This document shows, one piece after another, positions 7,427 to 9,183 of a DNA stretch of 9,183 nucleotides. A program made the position numbers and the translations under genes. The stretch comes from Thermoplasmatota archaeon (GTDB lineage: Archaea > Thermoplasmatota > Penumbrarchaeia > Penumbrarchaeales > Penumbrarchaeaceae). The DNA is taken from contig JAFGJI010000155.1 in NCBI GenBank assembly GCA_016929175.1, positions 1 through 9,183 of the forward strand, read 5' to 3'. Numbering within the stretch: the first letter of the stretch is position 1; each line of letters opens with the position of its first letter. Under the pieces are notes generated by a model. The model saw only the letters and a list, made by a program, of their open reading frames with translations. It was not told the origin of the DNA and ran no database searches.

Positions 7427-8293
7427 ATGAAATTGGGACTCGTGGCCCATCCTAAGAAGAAGGAGGCCATCATGGTCGCTGGCGAGGTAGTGGAACTGGT
7501 CCATAAGATGGAGCAAGATGGAAAAGATATATCACTTGTCATTGAAAAGGAATTGAGGGATGTTCTGGGAGAGGTACGATCCCCGGGAGCTTCCGTGGAG
7601 AAGATGGCCCCAAGGATCATAATCTGCATTGGAGGGGACGGAACACTTCTCAAGACCCTTCAAAGAACAGCCCTGCCTGTCCTTGGTGTGAACGTGGGGT
7701 CTCTGGGTTTTCTGATGGAGATCATGCCAAAGAACCTCAAGGAGACCCTCGAAGAACTTGTCGCGGGGAATTACACCATCGAGGAGCGGACAAGATTGAA
7801 AACCCTTCTCAACGGTGAAAGGTTGCCGGATGCAACGAATGAAGCCGTCATTGCGACGAGCACACCTTCAAAGATCCAGGAGTTCGAATTCTATATCGAT
7901 ATGGGTTGGGCCCAGGTCCTCAGGGCCGACGGGATCATTATTTCTACTCCGACAGGCTCTACGAGCTATGCTCTATCTGCTGGCGGGTCCGTACTTGATC
8001 CCCGGCTCAACGCTCTTGAGATAGTCCCTATCGCTCCCTTTAGGATAAATTCCAGACCGATCATCATACCAGATCAGAGCACCATCAGTCTTAAGGTTAC
8101 ACACAGGGCAAGGACAGCACAGCTTGTCATAGATGGAACATTCAGAAAGACCATCAGGAACCGAGACCAGCTCCTGTTCACAAGATCGAAGGAGAAGACC
8201 CGTTTCGTCCGGTTCGACACGAATTTCTATCGTAAGTTCCAGGAAAAGATATTGAAGGAAAGACCACCTTTGAATATGAAAGGAAAATATTGA
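7427..8293 (+). CDS. nadK: NAD kinase (ATP-NAD kinase)
   Basis: This enzyme phosphorylates NAD to NADP in the cytoplasm, the only route to NADP. The 288 residues fit the family. The hallmark motif is CIGGDGTLLKTLQ, with GGDG at 69-72, followed by GVNVGSLGFL (87-96). An NE pair at 138-139 begins the NAD-binding segment (TNEAVI), followed by DGIIISTPTGSTSYALSAGG, where TPTGSTSYALSAGG is at 174-187. PIAPFRINSRPII (201-213) and VIDGT (234-238) are further family signatures. The last 25 residues are basic and probably disordered. The start is supported by the SD at 7412-7419. The gene is co-transcribed with the upstream IMPase-type phosphatase, the split form of an archaeal fusion, suggesting opposing activities on the NADP pool. 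Confidence 0.96.
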   Translation: MKLGLVAHPKKKEAIMVAGEVVELVHKMEQDGKDISLVIEKELRDVLGEVRSPGASVEKMAPRIIICIGGDGTLLKTLQRTALPVLGVNVGSLGFLMEIMPKNLKETLEELVAGNYTIEERTRLKTLLNGERLPDATNEAVIATSTPSKIQEFEFYIDMGWAQVLRADGIIISTPTGSTSYALSAGGSVLDPRLNALEIVPIAPFRINSRPIIIPDQSTISLKVTHRARTAQLVIDGTFRKTIRNRDQLLFTRSKEKTRFVRFDTNFYRKFQEKILKERPPLNMKGKY

Positions 8294-8298
8294 TATAA
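8293..8298 (+). promoter_or_regulatory. Probable TATA box of the regulator gene
   Basis: ATATAA (in TGATATAAC) begins at the last base of the nadK stop codon and is centred about 27 bp upstream of the ATG at 8323. The predicted transcript starts near 8320, inside or just after the inverted repeat at 8302-8318, giving a leaderless or nearly leaderless mRNA. Confidence 0.55.
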
Positions 8299-8301
8299 CA
8301 C

Positions 8302-8318
8302 TACAACCATTGGTTGTA
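8302..8318. promoter_or_regulatory. 17-bp inverted repeat, likely operator
   Basis: TACAACCATTGGTTGTA is a perfect inverted repeat: two 8-bp arms around one central T. It lies between the TATA box and the start codon, where a bound dimer would block polymerase. The gene it precedes encodes a winged-helix DNA-binding protein, so it is probably an autoregulatory operator. The core contains AAC, five bases, then GTT, resembling part of the site I recall for Pyrococcus SurR. Confidence 0.65.
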
Positions 8319-8322
8319 TAAT

Positions 8323-9105
8323 ATGACAGGTGATGAGGACTTATTGGAACTTGACAAGATACTTGCGGTACTGGAAAACCCGATACGCCGAAAGATCCTT
8401 CAAAAACTTTCCAGGGAGATGAACTACCCTCTGCAACTATCAAAGGAACTGAACGTAAGCCAACAGGCTATAATGAAACATCTCAAGGTTCTGGAAGACA
8501 ATGATTTCGTGATCTCTTACGATGAAAGGTCGGACAAGGGAGGGGCTCCAAGAAAGATATACGTTCCAAGAAAAAGGTATTGCGTCAGGATCGATATCGG
8601 ACCGAACACGTACAATGAAGAGATCTATTCGTTCATGGAATATGATATTCGTAAAGATGATAGGGATCTTCGAGGATTGTCGAACGACACTGCCGTAGAA
8701 TTCGACGGCAGGGTAACGGGTGAAATGAAGAGTGAAATAGCAGGTGCACTGCCGGCATTCACGGACCCTATGCTTGAAAGCTTCAGAATGAAACTGGAAA
8801 AAGCACTTAATATAGATGATAATCGTGAAAAGCTGAAGTTATTGAAGGACCTCATATTGGAACTGAACAGTGACATAGATAAGATTGAATCCCGGCGCAA
8901 ATGTCTTCTTGCGATCAGGGAACGCGCTTTTGAGGATGTGAATCAAATAATATCAAGGATATCAAATAATTATCTTGAGAGAGAGATATTCTCACTTTAT
9001 GTCAAGAACAGAGTTATCGACGTGGACACCATTTCCAACATCCTCGATACGAGAACGAGATACGTGGATGAGATCCTTGAAAAGATATTGGAACAATTCA
9101 AGTAA
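8323..9105 (+). CDS. ArsR-like winged-helix transcriptional regulator (SurR-like architecture)
   Basis: This is a cytoplasmic DNA-binding regulator of 260 residues from the ATG at 8323. A TTG at 8314 would add three residues but lies inside the operator, so I prefer the ATG. The N-terminal winged helix spans about 10-90: first helix LDKILAVLENPIRRKILQKL, recognition region NVSQQAIMKHLKVLEDNDFV (44-63), and a wing around SDKGGAPRKIYVP (70-82). Residues 147-215 are charged and helical, probably a coiled-coil dimerisation part. The end (about 218-257) has a second helix-turn-helix pattern, EREIFSLYVKNR then VIDVDTISNILDTRTRYVDEILE. The order resembles Pyrococcus SurR, but the CxxC redox motif expected after the first helix is absent (LSREMNYP there). 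Only Cys87 and Cys194 occur. G+C is visibly lower than in the neighbours. The regulated genes are unknown; its own promoter is the best candidate. Confidence 0.85.
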   Translation: MTGDEDLLELDKILAVLENPIRRKILQKLSREMNYPLQLSKELNVSQQAIMKHLKVLEDNDFVISYDERSDKGGAPRKIYVPRKRYCVRIDIGPNTYNEEIYSFMEYDIRKDDRDLRGLSNDTAVEFDGRVTGEMKSEIAGALPAFTDPMLESFRMKLEKALNIDDNREKLKLLKDLILELNSDIDKIESRRKCLLAIRERAFEDVNQIISRISNNYLEREIFSLYVKNRVIDVDTISNILDTRTRYVDEILEKILEQFK

Positions 9106-9183
9106 CAAGAGAGAGAGGAGCATTTCCAATGGAAAGATGAAAGTGAACCGTAACATGTAACCGCATATTCTGAAAGTATTTTA
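9106..9183. other. Right-end stretch without a supported gene
   Basis: After the regulator stop there is a purine-rich GAGAGAGAGGAG run and then A/T-rich sequence. ATG codons at 9129 and 9137 open only 3- and 7-codon frames. No hairpin terminator or clear T-run is seen before the window ends. Confidence 0.6.

Noticed and set aside
7192..7653. A 153-codon minus-strand ORF across the phosphatase-nadK junction
   Set aside because: It is antisense to two clearly conserved genes and resembles no known protein.
9129..9160. Short ATG frames after the regulator, behind a GAGGAG run
   Set aside because: They encode only 3 and 7 residues before a stop.

Overview
The window reads as ordinary chromosomal housekeeping DNA from a euryarchaeon, most likely of the Thermoplasmata/Methanomassiliicoccales-like group. 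The reasons are an archaeal-type glutamyl-tRNA synthetase, an archaeal IMPase/FBPase-like phosphatase next to NAD kinase, A/T-rich TATA-type boxes about 24-28 bp upstream of several start codons, and a bacterial-type gyrase pair, which many Euryarchaeota acquired from bacteria. The group assignment is an inference. No rRNA, tRNA, CRISPR array, insertion sequence or prophage gene was seen.

Layout. On the minus strand, gyrB (4489 down to 2555) is followed by gyrA (2565 down past position 1, truncated by the window edge). The two overlap by 11 nt. gyrA starts at a TTG behind a near-perfect Shine-Dalgarno sequence. On the plus strand, gltX (4694-6385) diverges from gyrB. Then come a 39-codon small ORF (6447-6566), an IMPase-family phosphatase (6607-7413), NAD kinase (7427-8293) and a winged-helix regulator (8323-9105). 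The last 78 bases hold nothing I can support.

How the genes work together. GyrB and GyrA form the A2B2 gyrase that puts negative supercoils into DNA. GltX charges tRNA-Glu (and in archaea usually tRNA-Gln, for later amidation). The phosphatase and NAD kinase form a tight two-gene unit: the SD of nadK overlaps the stop codon of the phosphatase gene. The unit matches the split version of a methanococcal fusion protein with NAD kinase and NADP phosphatase activities, so the pair may set the NAD/NADP ratio. The regulator has its own promoter, with a 17-bp perfect inverted repeat over the expected transcription start, suggesting autoregulation.

The most interesting signals are between genes. They are a 25-nt perfectly alternating pyrimidine/purine tract (Z-DNA prone) between the gyrB and gltX promoters, the regulator operator, the small ORF with its own promoter, and a split between apparently leaderless genes that start transcripts and SD-led genes inside operons. 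I found no convincing novel multi-gene system.
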